This document shows positions 53,564 to 61,869 of a stretch of DNA of 64,000 nucleotides, one piece after another (position 1 is the first letter of the stretch; each line of letters starts with the position of its first letter). A program made the translations under genes and the position numbers. The notes under the pieces are model-generated. The model had not been told where the DNA came from, made no database searches, and saw only the letters and a program-made list of their open reading frames with translations. The stretch comes from Parapedobacter pyrenivorans. GTDB lineage: Bacteria > Bacteroidota > Bacteroidia > Sphingobacteriales > Sphingobacteriaceae. The DNA is taken from assembly GCF_014636865.1 (NCBI RefSeq), contig NZ_BMER01000001.1, positions 1,414,718-1,478,717 on the forward strand, written 5' to 3'.

Positions 53564-55939
53564 TTACTCATCCCGCAATGAATCTACCGGGTTCACGACT
53601 GCCGCCTTAATTGCTTGGAAACTCACTGTTAGCAAAGCGATCGCTACTGCCGCCAGCCCCGCCGCGGCAAACATCCACCATTCGATATCGATGCGATATG
53701 CGAAACCGGCCAACCAATTGTTCATCGTCCACCAGGCAATTGGGCAGGCGATGACAATGGCCACCAAAACAAGCTTTACAAAATCTTGCGAAAGGAGCGA
53801 TACCACACTGCCCACTGACGCACCCAACACCTTTCGGATACCGACCTCCTTGGTGCGTTGTTCGGCGGTGAATGCAGCCAAGCCGAAAAGGCCAAGGCAA
53901 GAAATCAATATGGCAAATAAAGCAAAGTAATAGGACAATTTACCGACAATCTCTTCACTCTTATACAACTTAGAAAACTCCAGATCCGAGAACTGAAAGG
54001 TGAAAGGAGTTTTTGGATTTAATGCTTTGCAGAGCCGTTCAAGCGTCGCAATAGCGTCTTTTGTGCTGCCTGCTTTGGTACGCACCAGGATAGTGCCCCA
54101 TGTCCAGTTTTCGTCTAGCCGAATGATCAATGGTTCGATAGCTTGATGGAAGGAGTTGAAATGAAAATCCCGAAGTATACCGATGATTTTGCCCGGACGG
54201 TTCCCCCAATCCACCGTTTGTCCGATGGCTGATTGGAAGCCCATCCGTTCCACGGCGGTTTCGTTCAGCAAGTAGGCAGCCGAATCTGCTCCAAAAGCCT
54301 TCGAAAAATCGCGGCCCTCCTTTAGCTGGAGCTGTAGGGTCTCTGCGAAATCGTAGCCCACCACGGCATCGGCAAAAGATACCATGAGATTAGGATCTTT
54401 GCCCTGCCAATTGATGCTTCCTGTATGGTGTTCAATTACTGTCGGCGAATTGCGCATCTTCGATACCGAAAGGATTCCGGGATGATTTTCCGCTTCTGTT
54501 TTAAATGTTTGATAGTTTTTTACCAAATCACCTTCAATAGGGATGTAAACCAGATTCTCCCGATCATAGCCAATATGCGTCGTTTGAATAAAGCCAAGTT
54601 GGCGATAAATCACCATCATGCCCAATATTAACATGACCGAAAGGGTGAATTGGAAGACTACCAATCCCTTCCGGAGGAGAACCACACCGCCCAACCGGAG
54701 GTTATTTTTCAGTACATGGATAGGCCGCATGGAAGATAAATACAGTGCAGGGTAACTTCCGGCTACCATACCGACAGTGATAAGTAGTGCGAATACCGAA
54801 AGCCAGAAACCGGATGCTGAGAGCGGCAGTGCCAAAGCTTTTCCCGTAAACTGGTTGAATACCGGTAGGAAGCCAAAAGCGAGTATAAGTCCGACTAGGA
54901 GTGCGCACGCCGCGAGCAGGAACGCTTCCATATAAAACTGCGTGATCAAAGAGAATCGGGAAGCCCCGATAGTTTTGCGAAGCCCGATTTCTTTGGCCCG
55001 TTTAACCGAGCGGGCCGTTGCCAGGTTCATGAAGTTGATACAAGCGATGAGTAGTACGAATGCGGCAACCCAGCTAAACAGCCGGACGTATTCGATACGC
55101 CCGCCAGTGATATATCCGTCCTTAAAATTTGAGTATAAGTACCGTTCGCCATAGGGTTGCAAAGCCAGTTCCGTTCGGAAGCCCTCATTCTTATCCGTGT
55201 AATGATAGATGAAATCTTTTATTTTAGCTGCTACATGTTGCCGGTCGGCATCGGCACGCAACTGCACGAATGTTGAGGGAGAGGTGTTACCCCAATTATG
55301 TACCCAGGCATTTTCGCTGACAAAATCGCCCCACCCCCTTAGGAAGTCAAACTGCTGGGAAGCATGGACGGGAAGGTTTTCAAAGACTGCTGTCACCTGC
55401 AGGTCTCCCTTATTCTCAAACCGGATGGTCTTGCCTATAGCGTTTTCCGTGCTGCCAAAAAAAAGATCGGCCATTTTTCGTGAAATGGCAATCGCATTCG
55501 GCATAGTCAACGCCGATTGTTTGTCGCCCTGCAGCACGGGGTAGCTGAACATGTTTAGAAAATCGGCACCGACAAAAAATCCCATCATTTTGTTGACATT
55601 GTCATCCACGGAAAAGGTACTAGCCGTGCCGGGGGCTGCTACATATTCCATCCCGCTTGCATATTCGATCTCCGGAATATTTTTCTTAAGTTCCTGGGCC
55701 AAAAGCCCCTGGGTTTGGTAAGCACCTGCTACCTTTCCATCGTAAAAATTCCGTTGATAGACTTGATAGAGCTCGTCGCCATTCGCGTGGAATTGATCGA
55801 CGCGCAGCTCATCCTGAACCCAAAGCAGGATAAGCAGGGCACAAGAAATACCCAATGCCAAACCGACTATATTCAAGAAGGAAAAGCCTTTGTTTTTTGT
55901 AATGCTTCGTAAAGCCGTACTGAAATTATTCCTTATCAT
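53564..55939 (-). CDS. FtsX/MacB-type ABC transporter permease (first of three)
   Basis: The 791-residue protein begins MIRNNFSTALRSITKNKGFSFLNIVGLALGISCALLI, has the periplasmic MacB_PCD domain, the middle FtsX part with RSVKRAKEIGLRKTIGASRFSLITQF, and the C-terminal core LGLFGLAAFTAEQRTKEVGIRKVLGASVGSVVSLL, ending VVNPVDSLRDE. It is the first gene of the three in reading order. The 163-bp gap to the next permease holds the -7 box at 53425-53418. Function is inferred as in the other two. Confidence 0.88.
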   Translation of the reverse strand: MIRNNFSTALRSITKNKGFSFLNIVGLALGISCALLILLWVQDELRVDQFHANGDELYQVYQRNFYDGKVAGAYQTQGLLAQELKKNIPEIEYASGMEYVAAPGTASTFSVDDNVNKMMGFFVGADFLNMFSYPVLQGDKQSALTMPNAIAISRKMADLFFGSTENAIGKTIRFENKGDLQVTAVFENLPVHASQQFDFLRGWGDFVSENAWVHNWGNTSPSTFVQLRADADRQHVAAKIKDFIYHYTDKNEGFRTELALQPYGERYLYSNFKDGYITGGRIEYVRLFSWVAAFVLLIACINFMNLATARSVKRAKEIGLRKTIGASRFSLITQFYMEAFLLAACALLVGLILAFGFLPVFNQFTGKALALPLSASGFWLSVFALLITVGMVAGSYPALYLSSMRPIHVLKNNLRLGGVVLLRKGLVVFQFTLSVMLILGMMVIYRQLGFIQTTHIGYDRENLVYIPIEGDLVKNYQTFKTEAENHPGILSVSKMRNSPTVIEHHTGSINWQGKDPNLMVSFADAVVGYDFAETLQLQLKEGRDFSKAFGADSAAYLLNETAVERMGFQSAIGQTVDWGNRPGKIIGILRDFHFNSFHQAIEPLIIRLDENWTWGTILVRTKAGSTKDAIATLERLCKALNPKTPFTFQFSDLEFSKLYKSEEIVGKLSYYFALFAILISCLGLFGLAAFTAEQRTKEVGIRKVLGASVGSVVSLLSQDFVKLVLVAIVIACPIAWWTMNNWLAGFAYRIDIEWWMFAAAGLAAVAIALLTVSFQAIKAAVVNPVDSLRDE

Positions 55940-56061
55940 CTCTAATTTTGTGCTGGCAACAAATCACTTCGTGATCAGTCCGTGTTCAAAAAAATAGCAT
56001 CAACTACGCCAAAACATTAATTTGCTCATTATTAGTTTTTTATGATGAAATTGTTTTGGAT

Positions 56062-56083
56062 AGGTGTTCGATTTCGAACACCT
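56062..56083. repeat. Perfect 22-bp palindrome upstream of the permease cluster
   Basis: AGGTGTTCGA-TT-TCGAACACCT is perfect over 10-bp arms. It lies between the divergent permease and DUF4197 genes, 123 bp upstream of the permease start and 107 bp before the -7 box of the DUF4197 gene. The two-base loop argues for a protein-binding operator rather than a terminator. Confidence 0.5.
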
Positions 56084-56189
56084 GTTGCCCAAATACGAAC
56101 AGTATTGAATCATCGGGAAACGACGCGGGCTTTCTTTGGTAAATGGTACGAAACCGTCTCCCTGCAAAATGCATGTTGATTTTGTTGTG

Positions 56190-56197
56190 TACATTTG
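56190..56197 (+). promoter_or_regulatory. Promoter -7 box of the DUF4197 gene
   Basis: TACATTTG matches the consensus exactly, 21 bp before the ATG at 56219. TTG at 56176-56178 is the nearest -33-like element, closer than usual. Confidence 0.55.
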
Positions 56198-56218
56198 CCG
56201 GGTATTTATAAATTGAAC

Positions 56219-56992
56219 ATGATGTTTTTTGGAAGACTATTTTTGATCGGGTTATTTGGCTCTTTTTTGGCTTCATCCACGGTCCAGGCACAAAGTATAT
56301 TTGATAAAGTAAAGAAAGCTGTAAAAAATCAACAAGAAGAGAAGACAAGTGATGATAGTAAGAAAAGCAACTCGGACCTGACCGGCATATCCACCGGAGA
56401 AATGTCCGGTGCGCTTAAAGAAGCGTTGAATATCGGTGTAAAAGAGGGGATACAAAAGCTCGGAGCCGAAGACGGATTCTTTAAGAATGAGCTCGTTAAA
56501 ATCCTACTCCCGGAGAAATTGAGGAAGGTAGATGCCACGCTACGCGGTATCGGATTGGGCAGCTTGGCCGACCGGGGGTTGCTATTGCTTAATCGGGCCG
56601 CTGAAGATGCAGTACAGGAAGGCGCGCCGATTTTTGCCAATGCGATCACATCGATGACATTTGACGATGCGAAAAACATTTTGCTGGGTGATAGCGTAGC
56701 GGCGACCAATTACCTGAAGGGTAAAACATCCGAACAACTTTTTACGGCATTCAAACCAAAAGTGGAAGGTTCTCTGGGTAAAGTCGGTGCAGACAAAATC
56801 TGGGAACAGATCATCAGCCAGTATAATGGGATAACCAACCAGTCGCTCGAAACGGATCTGAACAGTTATGTGACGCAGGAAACCGTTAGCGGGGTATTCA
56901 AGATGGTTGCAGAAAAAGAAAGCGCCATCCGGGACAATTCGGTATTCCGTACTACCTCACTGTTGAAGAAGGTGTTTGGCGCAGTCGATTAA
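56219..56992 (+). CDS. DUF4197 family exported protein
   Basis: The 257-residue protein has a signal peptide (ending near VQAQ), a charged low-complexity stretch (NQQEEKTSDDSKKSNSD) and a DUF4197 domain: ALKEALNIGVKEGIQKLGAEDGFF, ILLPEKLRKVDATLRGIGLGSLADRGLLLLNRAAEDAV, MTFDDAKNILLGDSVAATNYLKGKT and a C-terminal LKKVFG. The role of this family is unknown. ATG 56219 is chosen since it begins the signal peptide just after the promoter; an in-frame codon 24 bp upstream falls inside the -7 box. It is 12 bp before the monooxygenase gene. Confidence 0.88.
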   Translation: MMFFGRLFLIGLFGSFLASSTVQAQSIFDKVKKAVKNQQEEKTSDDSKKSNSDLTGISTGEMSGALKEALNIGVKEGIQKLGAEDGFFKNELVKILLPEKLRKVDATLRGIGLGSLADRGLLLLNRAAEDAVQEGAPIFANAITSMTFDDAKNILLGDSVAATNYLKGKTSEQLFTAFKPKVEGSLGKVGADKIWEQIISQYNGITNQSLETDLNSYVTQETVSGVFKMVAEKESAIRDNSVFRTTSLLKKVFGAVD

Positions 56993-57004
56993 CCGCTAGC
57001 AAAC

Positions 57005-58174
57005 ATGACGTTAGCTAGCGAATATGCCATTGTTGGAGGCGGGGTTGCGGGGATTTCCACAGCCATTGCCCTTGCCGGTCTTAAAAAAGATTTTCTGGTT
57101 TTCGAACAGGCTCCGGTGCTGAAGGGTATCGGGGCTGGCTTCGGTTTGGCTGCCAATGCTATGCAGGCGTTTGAATATTTAGGCCTTCGGCAGGAGGTCG
57201 AAGAAATCGGCTTCTATACCGATACCTATGAAGTCTTGGACCATAAGGGCCGTGCCTTGATTGCGCCCGATGCCCAGAGCCTGAGTGCGCGATACAATCA
57301 AAAGAACCTTACGGTGCACCGCGCAGACCTACATCGCTATCTGCAAGAAAAGCTGCCTCCGGAATCCATACAGCTCGGTAAGCGCTTACGGCGGTTTGAA
57401 CGAGCTGGCGATGGGATCGCCTTGCATTTCGAAGATGGCACAATGTACCGGTGCCGGTATTTGATCGTTGCAGATGGCGTTAATTCCATTGCTCGGCAGC
57501 AATTGGTCCCCGGCTCCAAACCCCGTTACTCAGGTTATACCTGTTGGCGGGCCACGATTACCAATGGTGCTATCGGATTACAGCGCGGTTCGGAAACGTG
57601 GGGCCCTGATGGTAGGTTTGGAATGACGCCGTTGGTAGATGATCGCATTTACTGGTACGCTTGTGTCAATGCGTCGCCAAACAGCAATGTATATAGAAAT
57701 TATTCGGTGCAGGATCTATTGCGCAACTTCGGTGGTTACCACCATCCGATTCCTGAAATCCTGTCGAGTACAAAAGATGAGGATCTGATCTGGAACGATA
57801 TCATCGATATCAAGCCGCTATCACGTTTTGCTTACGACAACATTTTACTGATCGGTGACGCCGCACATGCCACTACCCCCAATATGGGGCAAGGAGCTTG
57901 CCAGGCCCTTGAGGATGTAGCCGTGTTGACCGACGAGATGAAGCGGACCAGCCTCGTTGAACAGGCATTCAAAAACTTCGAAAGGCGCCGGTTAAAGCGG
58001 ACAAAATACATCACCGATACCTCTTGGCGAATCGGTCGCGCCGCCCAATATACCCATCCGCTAGTGATCGGTATCCGCAACTCGTTACTACGGATCATGC
58101 CCGCAGCATGGGCGCAGGGAACGTTAAAAAAGCTATTAGAAGTGGATTTTATGGCGATATCAGCGTCGAAGTGA
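57005..58174 (+). CDS. FAD-dependent monooxygenase
   Basis: The 389-residue protein has the Rossmann GxGxxG FAD motif (VGGGVAGISTAIAL, residues 10-23), the second FAD motif LIGDAAHATTPNMGQGACQALEDV and the middle R/D motif (DGVNSIARQQL), in the order of class A flavin hydroxylases (UbiH/PHBH-like). It would add oxygen to an aromatic or related substrate with NAD(P)H; the substrate is not readable. It follows the DUF4197 gene by 12 bp, so they share a message, and converges with the GDSL-lipase gene with 29 bp between stops. Confidence 0.88.
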   Translation: MTLASEYAIVGGGVAGISTAIALAGLKKDFLVFEQAPVLKGIGAGFGLAANAMQAFEYLGLRQEVEEIGFYTDTYEVLDHKGRALIAPDAQSLSARYNQKNLTVHRADLHRYLQEKLPPESIQLGKRLRRFERAGDGIALHFEDGTMYRCRYLIVADGVNSIARQQLVPGSKPRYSGYTCWRATITNGAIGLQRGSETWGPDGRFGMTPLVDDRIYWYACVNASPNSNVYRNYSVQDLLRNFGGYHHPIPEILSSTKDEDLIWNDIIDIKPLSRFAYDNILLIGDAAHATTPNMGQGACQALEDVAVLTDEMKRTSLVEQAFKNFERRRLKRTKYITDTSWRIGRAAQYTHPLVIGIRNSLLRIMPAAWAQGTLKKLLEVDFMAISASK

Positions 58175-58203
58175 TGGATCGCAGGATATCCGTCAGCAAC
58201 CGC

Positions 58204-59046
58204 TTACGGTAAGGTGTGCAGCAATTCGCGGGCAATCACCCGGTATCCCTTGTCCGAGGGATGCAGCCCATCGTATGTCATGTCGATGGCCGCTTCGGGA
58301 TAGGGATATTCATCGGTTTCGGGATTGAAGACAACTTCCGTATAGGTTGGGTATCGGTATTGGCGGTACTTACCGGATGCTGGTTCTTTCAGCCATTTGA
58401 ATTTCACCAGCTTTTCGAGCTTCAGCTTGGGGTGATGATAAAGGTCGACGACCTTGAATCCCGCTTCGCGGCCGATCGCTCGGATCGTATCGGCGAATTG
58501 TTCGAGCGTTTGGCCATTTCGGTTCGGTTTATAGGAGCCCCAGGCGTTGTTCTTAAAATCGTTGATGTATACAAAGTCGGCCCGCTGCATGGGTGTGATC
58601 AGGATGATATCGGCATCGGGGTTCAGCTGCTTGAGTTTATCGGCTATGATACGGAAAGAGCCGCTTGTGGTGGCGGTGCCTGTCTTGTTCCGGTAATCAG
58701 CCAGTGAACCGAGGAGCAATCCCGCCCACCAATCATTCGTGCCCAAGAAAACCGTGTAAAAATCCGCCTTTTCCAATTCCAGGTTATCGATTTGCTCTGC
58801 GATGCGTACCGCTGTCCAACCGTTATGCCCCTGGTTGATATAGCGCATGTCCTGTCTTTCCTCCGTTACCAACGTCATATAGCCTTTGGTTATGCGATTG
58901 CCCGTTTCGTCAGGATGCTCGTTGAGGTATGTAATGGAATCACCGAGCGCGAGCCAAGTCTGCTGCTTTTGTCCGAAGGAGCAGCAAAGGAGGGCAATGA
59001 TGACGAACAGCATGGAGTGTTTCATATATCGAGTTAACGGTGTCAT
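58204..59046 (-). CDS. SGNH/GDSL-type lipase or esterase, exported
   Basis: The 280-residue protein has a signal peptide (MLFVIIALLCCSFG) and the SGNH blocks in order: LALGDSITYL (block I, serine), the glycine in block II (RYINQGHNGW), GTNDWW (block III, asparagine) and DGLHPSDKGY (block V, Asp and His). It is an esterase acting in the periplasm or outside. ATG 59046 lies one base from the stop of the upstream XRE gene, so the two may be coupled; ATG 59025 (MKHSML) is an equally good start for the signal peptide. Confidence 0.85.
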   Translation of the reverse strand: MTPLTRYMKHSMLFVIIALLCCSFGQKQQTWLALGDSITYLNEHPDETGNRITKGYMTLVTEERQDMRYINQGHNGWTAVRIAEQIDNLELEKADFYTVFLGTNDWWAGLLLGSLADYRNKTGTATTSGSFRIIADKLKQLNPDADIILITPMQRADFVYINDFKNNAWGSYKPNRNGQTLEQFADTIRAIGREAGFKVVDLYHHPKLKLEKLVKFKWLKEPASGKYRQYRYPTYTEVVFNPETDEYPYPEAAIDMTYDGLHPSDKGYRVIARELLHTLP

Positions 59047-59047
59047 A

Positions 59048-59272
59048 TTAATTTCCTTCACCAACCAACGTTAATCGACCGTACAGTTGGTTGAGTAATG
59101 CACACGGATCCAAGTCAATGGCTTTCGCGATGAGATAGAGTTCATCGGCCCGCAGCTTGGCTGTTGGTGTCAGTGTTAGTTCGTTCATCCGTGCTTTGCT
59201 CAGGCCCGTCCGCCGCGCTACCATCGACTTATTAACCGACCGTTTAGCCAGAATTTCTCCTAGATCTGTCAT
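59048..59272 (-). CDS. Small XRE-type DNA-binding regulator
   Basis: The 74-residue protein is a single helix-turn-helix domain: LGEILAKRSVNKSMVARRTGLSKARMNELT, then PTAKLRADELYLIAKAIDLDPCALLNQLYG, the standard XRE/Cro fold. It diverges from the RNA-ligase remnant across a 121-bp gap full of GTATAG-type inverted repeats, so it probably binds there and controls both directions. It is followed at once by the GDSL lipase gene. Similar single-domain regulators often belong to phage-like or toxin-antitoxin loci. Confidence 0.8.
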   Translation of the reverse strand: MTDLGEILAKRSVNKSMVARRTGLSKARMNELTLTPTAKLRADELYLIAKAIDLDPCALLNQLYGRLTLVGEGN

Positions 59273-59351
59273 TTAATCTGCTCTTTTGTGATGATAAATA
59301 TAATTATTGTATAGAAAATATGAACGATTGTTTGTTTTATTGAAATATTAA

Positions 59352-59377
59352 CTATACGTTTGTATAGATTTTCTATC
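59352..59377 (+). promoter_or_regulatory. Promoter with overlapping inverted repeats upstream of the RNA-ligase remnant
   Basis: TACGTTTG (59355-59362) is an exact -7 box and lies within the inverted repeat CTATAC-GTTT-GTATAG (59352-59367). A second overlapping repeat ATAGA-TTT-TCTAT lies at 59364-59376, and another GTATAG half-site at 59309-59314. The layout fits an XRE repressor operator. Confidence 0.6.
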
Positions 59378-59393
59378 TAATTATTGATTTTTT

Positions 59394-59967
59394 ATGGAAA
59401 CAACCGCAACTCAACAACTCGTAGAACGGCTCATTCAGCACCGCTATTATGTCTTGGAGAAATTGGATGGATCGTCCGTTACCTATTATTTGCACAACGG
59501 ACATTTTGGGGTTTGTTCTCGAAACCTAGAGCTGTTAGAATCACCCGATAACACGCTTTGGAAGTTCGCTCATGAGATTGAGCTTACTCGCAAATTGAGT
59601 TCGCTTAATCGAAATATTGCGTTACAAGGTGAGCTCATTGGAGAAGGGGTCAAGGGAATCCATATAAACTCGTAAGCCAGACGGTACAGTTTTTTATGCG
59701 TTTGATATTGACAAACACCGATACCTACCCATGGACGAATTTTTCCGACTGATGGAAAAGCTGGAACTTGAAACTGTCCCTTTATTGGCTGGGAACTTCC
59801 AGTTGCCGGACACCATTGACGAGATTTTGGGGCTGGCAGACGGTGACGCCGAACTAAGTCCGCCTAATAAACAGGTTGCCCGAGAGGGATTGGTGTTTCG
59901 CAATGCTGATTGTACCGTTTCGTTCAAGGTAATATCTAATAAATTTCTACTGAAAGGTGCTAATTAA
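59394..59967 (+). pseudogene. RNA ligase (DRB0094/Rnl-like), frameshifted
   Basis: The first frame (59394-59675) carries the ligase motif I VLEKLDGSSVTYY (lysine K23 would take AMP), motif III HFGVCSRNLEL and motif IV IALQGELIGEGVKGI, then stops at 59673. The continuation, TRKPDGTVFYAFDIDKHRYLPMDEFF, is in another frame from about 59668 and runs to 59967. It includes EGLVFRN and motif V SFKVISNKFLLK. A net one-base change near 59667-59670 therefore breaks the gene. The N-terminal domain of the Deinococcus-type enzyme is also absent. Nick-sealing RNA ligases repair cut RNA. A sequencing error cannot be excluded. Confidence 0.75.
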
Positions 59968-60039
59968 TTTCCCAAGTGTTTGAAGTCCTTTTTTCGACCA
60001 GAATACAAGCAACAGCATTAGTTTACTTAACATTAAATT

Positions 60040-61119
60040 ATGAATCAGAATATTCACGTTAGCGGCAATGGAGATGCCCGGAATAACGATTTCTCTACTC
60101 GCAACGATTCCCAAACCACCAATCACATCTACCTCCATCCCGGTCCGAACCACGGGGAGTTTGACAACTGGATGCGGAAAATCGGTTCGCTTTTGCAGGT
60201 GGCGTCTGAACACGCGGCGCTGAAACCGGTGTTGGAATTGATGACCGCCGTGTTCGAACCGCAGCGGCTGTTCTTAATCAATCACCCTGCATTGCCCGAG
60301 TTGGATGTTAATGCCTACGCCGAAATCCTCGTTGTGATGGATCGGTCGCAAATCACCTCAAAGAAAATGACCAAAGGCATCCTCGACCTGGCATGTTTCC
60401 GGCAAAAAAATGTGGTTGTCAATTTTGAAACAACAGCCAAATTCGAACGAGCAATCAGCCAAGGACAACCTCATCATTGCCTCTTTTGCAGCCAAGAAAA
60501 CCTCGTGTTTTCGGGGAGTCCTTATCGGCTTCAATCAGTGTCTGCTGAAACGCTCGACGAAGTGAGAACCGAGCTACCGGAAAAACTGGACCGACTATTC
60601 GCGCAGTCGGGCGTATTCTTGTCGGAAGCCGAGCGGTTGAAAAGCCAATCGCCCAATGTAGCAGCTTTGATGTTACATCATTGCCTGGAATACTTATATA
60701 AGAACCTGTTGTCTATCTTCAGTTTTGAATTCCCAAAAACTCACCGATTGGGAAGGCTTCAGCCGAAGGTGGCTAGGTGTTTCCCGCAGGCAAGCGCTGC
60801 ATTGAGTGAAAATATCGCGGGTTTGCTTGATTTCACGCATAGTTCGATAACGGGCTTGCATTTCGATATCGACGAAATCTGGGATGCGGAAAGTGTATTC
60901 GAAAAGGTAGATAACGCACTGAAGGTGACGAAGGCTGTAATTGAGAACCGAGTGGCGTTGTTATCTGGAGGTTCTGGTAATCTTGAGCAAAGCGAAAACA
61001 GCGAAAGAACGGTAGCCAAGAGAAAAAGTGTGGAACAACTAAAGAAGGAATTGGTGGAAGTTTCGCGAAATAGCGATGGACATAAATTTGACCGTGAAGA
61101 AGCCAATGATTATGAATAG
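60040..61119 (+). CDS. HEPN-domain protein with nucleotidyltransferase-like N-terminal half
   Basis: The 359-residue protein has a Gly/Asn/Ser-rich start (residues 1-45, with HIYLHPGPNHGEFDNWMRKI), a nucleotidyltransferase-like region (about 80-180: AEILVVMDRSQITSKKMTKGILDLACFRQKNVVVNFET, HCLFCSQENLVF) and a C-terminal HEPN domain (about 205-305: SPNVAALMLHHCLEYLYKNLLSIFSFEFPKTHRL, then VFEKVDNALKVTKAVIENRVALL). A lysine/glutamate-rich tail follows. HEPN proteins often cut RNA or modify partners in toxin-antitoxin or defence systems. It resembles the protein at 47642, follows the broken RNA ligase by 72 bp, and a decayed copy of its HEPN part lies at 61930-62165. Confidence 0.7.
   Translation: MNQNIHVSGNGDARNNDFSTRNDSQTTNHIYLHPGPNHGEFDNWMRKIGSLLQVASEHAALKPVLELMTAVFEPQRLFLINHPALPELDVNAYAEILVVMDRSQITSKKMTKGILDLACFRQKNVVVNFETTAKFERAISQGQPHHCLFCSQENLVFSGSPYRLQSVSAETLDEVRTELPEKLDRLFAQSGVFLSEAERLKSQSPNVAALMLHHCLEYLYKNLLSIFSFEFPKTHRLGRLQPKVARCFPQASAALSENIAGLLDFTHSSITGLHFDIDEIWDAESVFEKVDNALKVTKAVIENRVALLSGGSGNLEQSENSERTVAKRKSVEQLKKELVEVSRNSDGHKFDREEANDYE
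60738..60914 (+). repeat. Direct repeat, left copy (inside the HEPN gene)
   Basis: This 177-bp stretch is repeated in the same direction at 61930-62104 (175 bp). The two copies flank the toxin-antitoxin genes at a distance of about 1.0 kb. Confidence 0.85.
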
Positions 61120-61258
61120 GATTGTCGTCGGCACCAATGCGCTAATGTATAGTATTAACTTCAAGGAACAAGGTGAAGTGGAAAAAGACTTCAAGCCAGC
61201 GGACTACAAATCCTGGAATGTCACAATCTTTATCTCTTGGATAATAGCCAGTCGATAA
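61112..61258 (+). pseudogene. Possible remnant of a PIN-domain toxin N-terminus
   Basis: From ATG 61112 the frame reads MNRIVVGTNALMYSINFKEQ and then GEVEKDFKPADYKSW, which resembles the start of VapC-type PIN domains (RIVVDTNxLIYxxN) with the first catalytic Asp changed to Gly. It begins inside the end of the HEPN gene in another frame and ends at 61258 inside the antisense end of the intact PIN gene. The similarity is short, so this call is tentative. Confidence 0.3.
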
Positions 61259-61638
61259 TCATTTGTAAAAAAATAATCCGCTTGGTTTTCTAGAGCCGTA
61301 GCAACTTGTATCGCATCTGGCGTTTTCAAGTTATATTTTGCCCTTAATCCGGCTGCACCTTCAGCAATATCATTAGACACTTCAGCTAAAAGAATACCGG
61401 ATGCGTTCAAGAGAATTTCTTTGTATTGATCTACCAGTCTGTGTTTTCGCTCTCTTAGGGGCTTAACCAAAACTTCCAAAAGGGTAATCGAAGAAGTAAT
61501 AAACGTAAAATCGCCGTTATCGTTGGCGGTAAAACACGCCATCAGCTTCTCCTGATATTCAGAATGACCCTCAATGAAATAGATAAGGGGTGCCGTATCT
61601 AAAAATACGGTCTTTTGATAGAAATCAGTTATTACCAC
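61204..61638 (-). CDS. PIN-domain toxin, VapC-like
   Basis: The 144-residue protein carries the four acidic residues of a PIN ribonuclease: D14 in VFLDTAPLIYF, E55 in TLLEVLV, D108 in TPDAIQVATA and D127 in FFTNDYRL. It would cut RNA, probably tRNA or rRNA, when free of its antitoxin. It begins with GTG 61638 and overlaps the antitoxin stop by 7 bp, so the two are coupled in translation. The 3' end runs into the antisense PIN-like fragment from the plus strand. Confidence 0.85.
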   Translation of the reverse strand: MVITDFYQKTVFLDTAPLIYFIEGHSEYQEKLMACFTANDNGDFTFITSSITLLEVLVKPLRERKHRLVDQYKEILLNASGILLAEVSNDIAEGAAGLRAKYNLKTPDAIQVATALENQADYFFTNDYRLAIIQEIKIVTFQDL

Positions 61639-61847
61639 TGCCTTTCCTGCTCGATGTATTCATCAATATTGGTCTTACTCCAAAGCGAGGACCCGATACC
61701 AGAAATAGAACTGAGTTTGACTTTATTTCTCGTAGTATCAGATTTGCGAATTAGTAATGCCAATTTTTCCAACAAACTCAATTGATCAGCTCTGTTAAGC
61801 TGTTTAACCTGAGTTAGAATCGTGTTTATGTTTAAATCTGCATTCAT
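61632..61847 (-). CDS. Antitoxin partner of the PIN-domain toxin
   Basis: The 71-residue protein (MNADLNINTILTQVKQLNR, then ADQLSLLEKLALLIRKS) has the helical start and charged, tryptophan-ended tail (KTNIDEYIEQERQW) typical of small antitoxins paired with PIN toxins in cyanobacteria and Bacteroidota. The start would bind DNA and the tail the toxin. It lies directly upstream of the toxin and overlaps it by 7 bp. An exact -7 box (61859-61852) lies just before the start, with a perfect inverted repeat upstream. Confidence 0.75.
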   Translation of the reverse strand: MNADLNINTILTQVKQLNRADQLSLLEKLALLIRKSDTTRNKVKLSSISGIGSSLWSKTNIDEYIEQERQW

Positions 61848-61851
61848 ATCA

Positions 61852-61859
61852 CAAAAATA
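61852..61859 (-). promoter_or_regulatory. Promoter -7 box of the toxin-antitoxin operon
   Basis: On the minus strand TATTTTTG matches the consensus exactly. It lies only 4 bp before the antitoxin ATG, so the message would be leaderless or nearly so. Confidence 0.55.
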
Positions 61860-61869
61860 ATAAATATTA

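Noticed and set aside
60759-61106. 115-codon minus-strand frame antisense to the HEPN gene
   Set aside because: It is serine/phenylalanine-rich in the way of a shadow frame. A similar frame over the decayed copy only reflects the repeated DNA.
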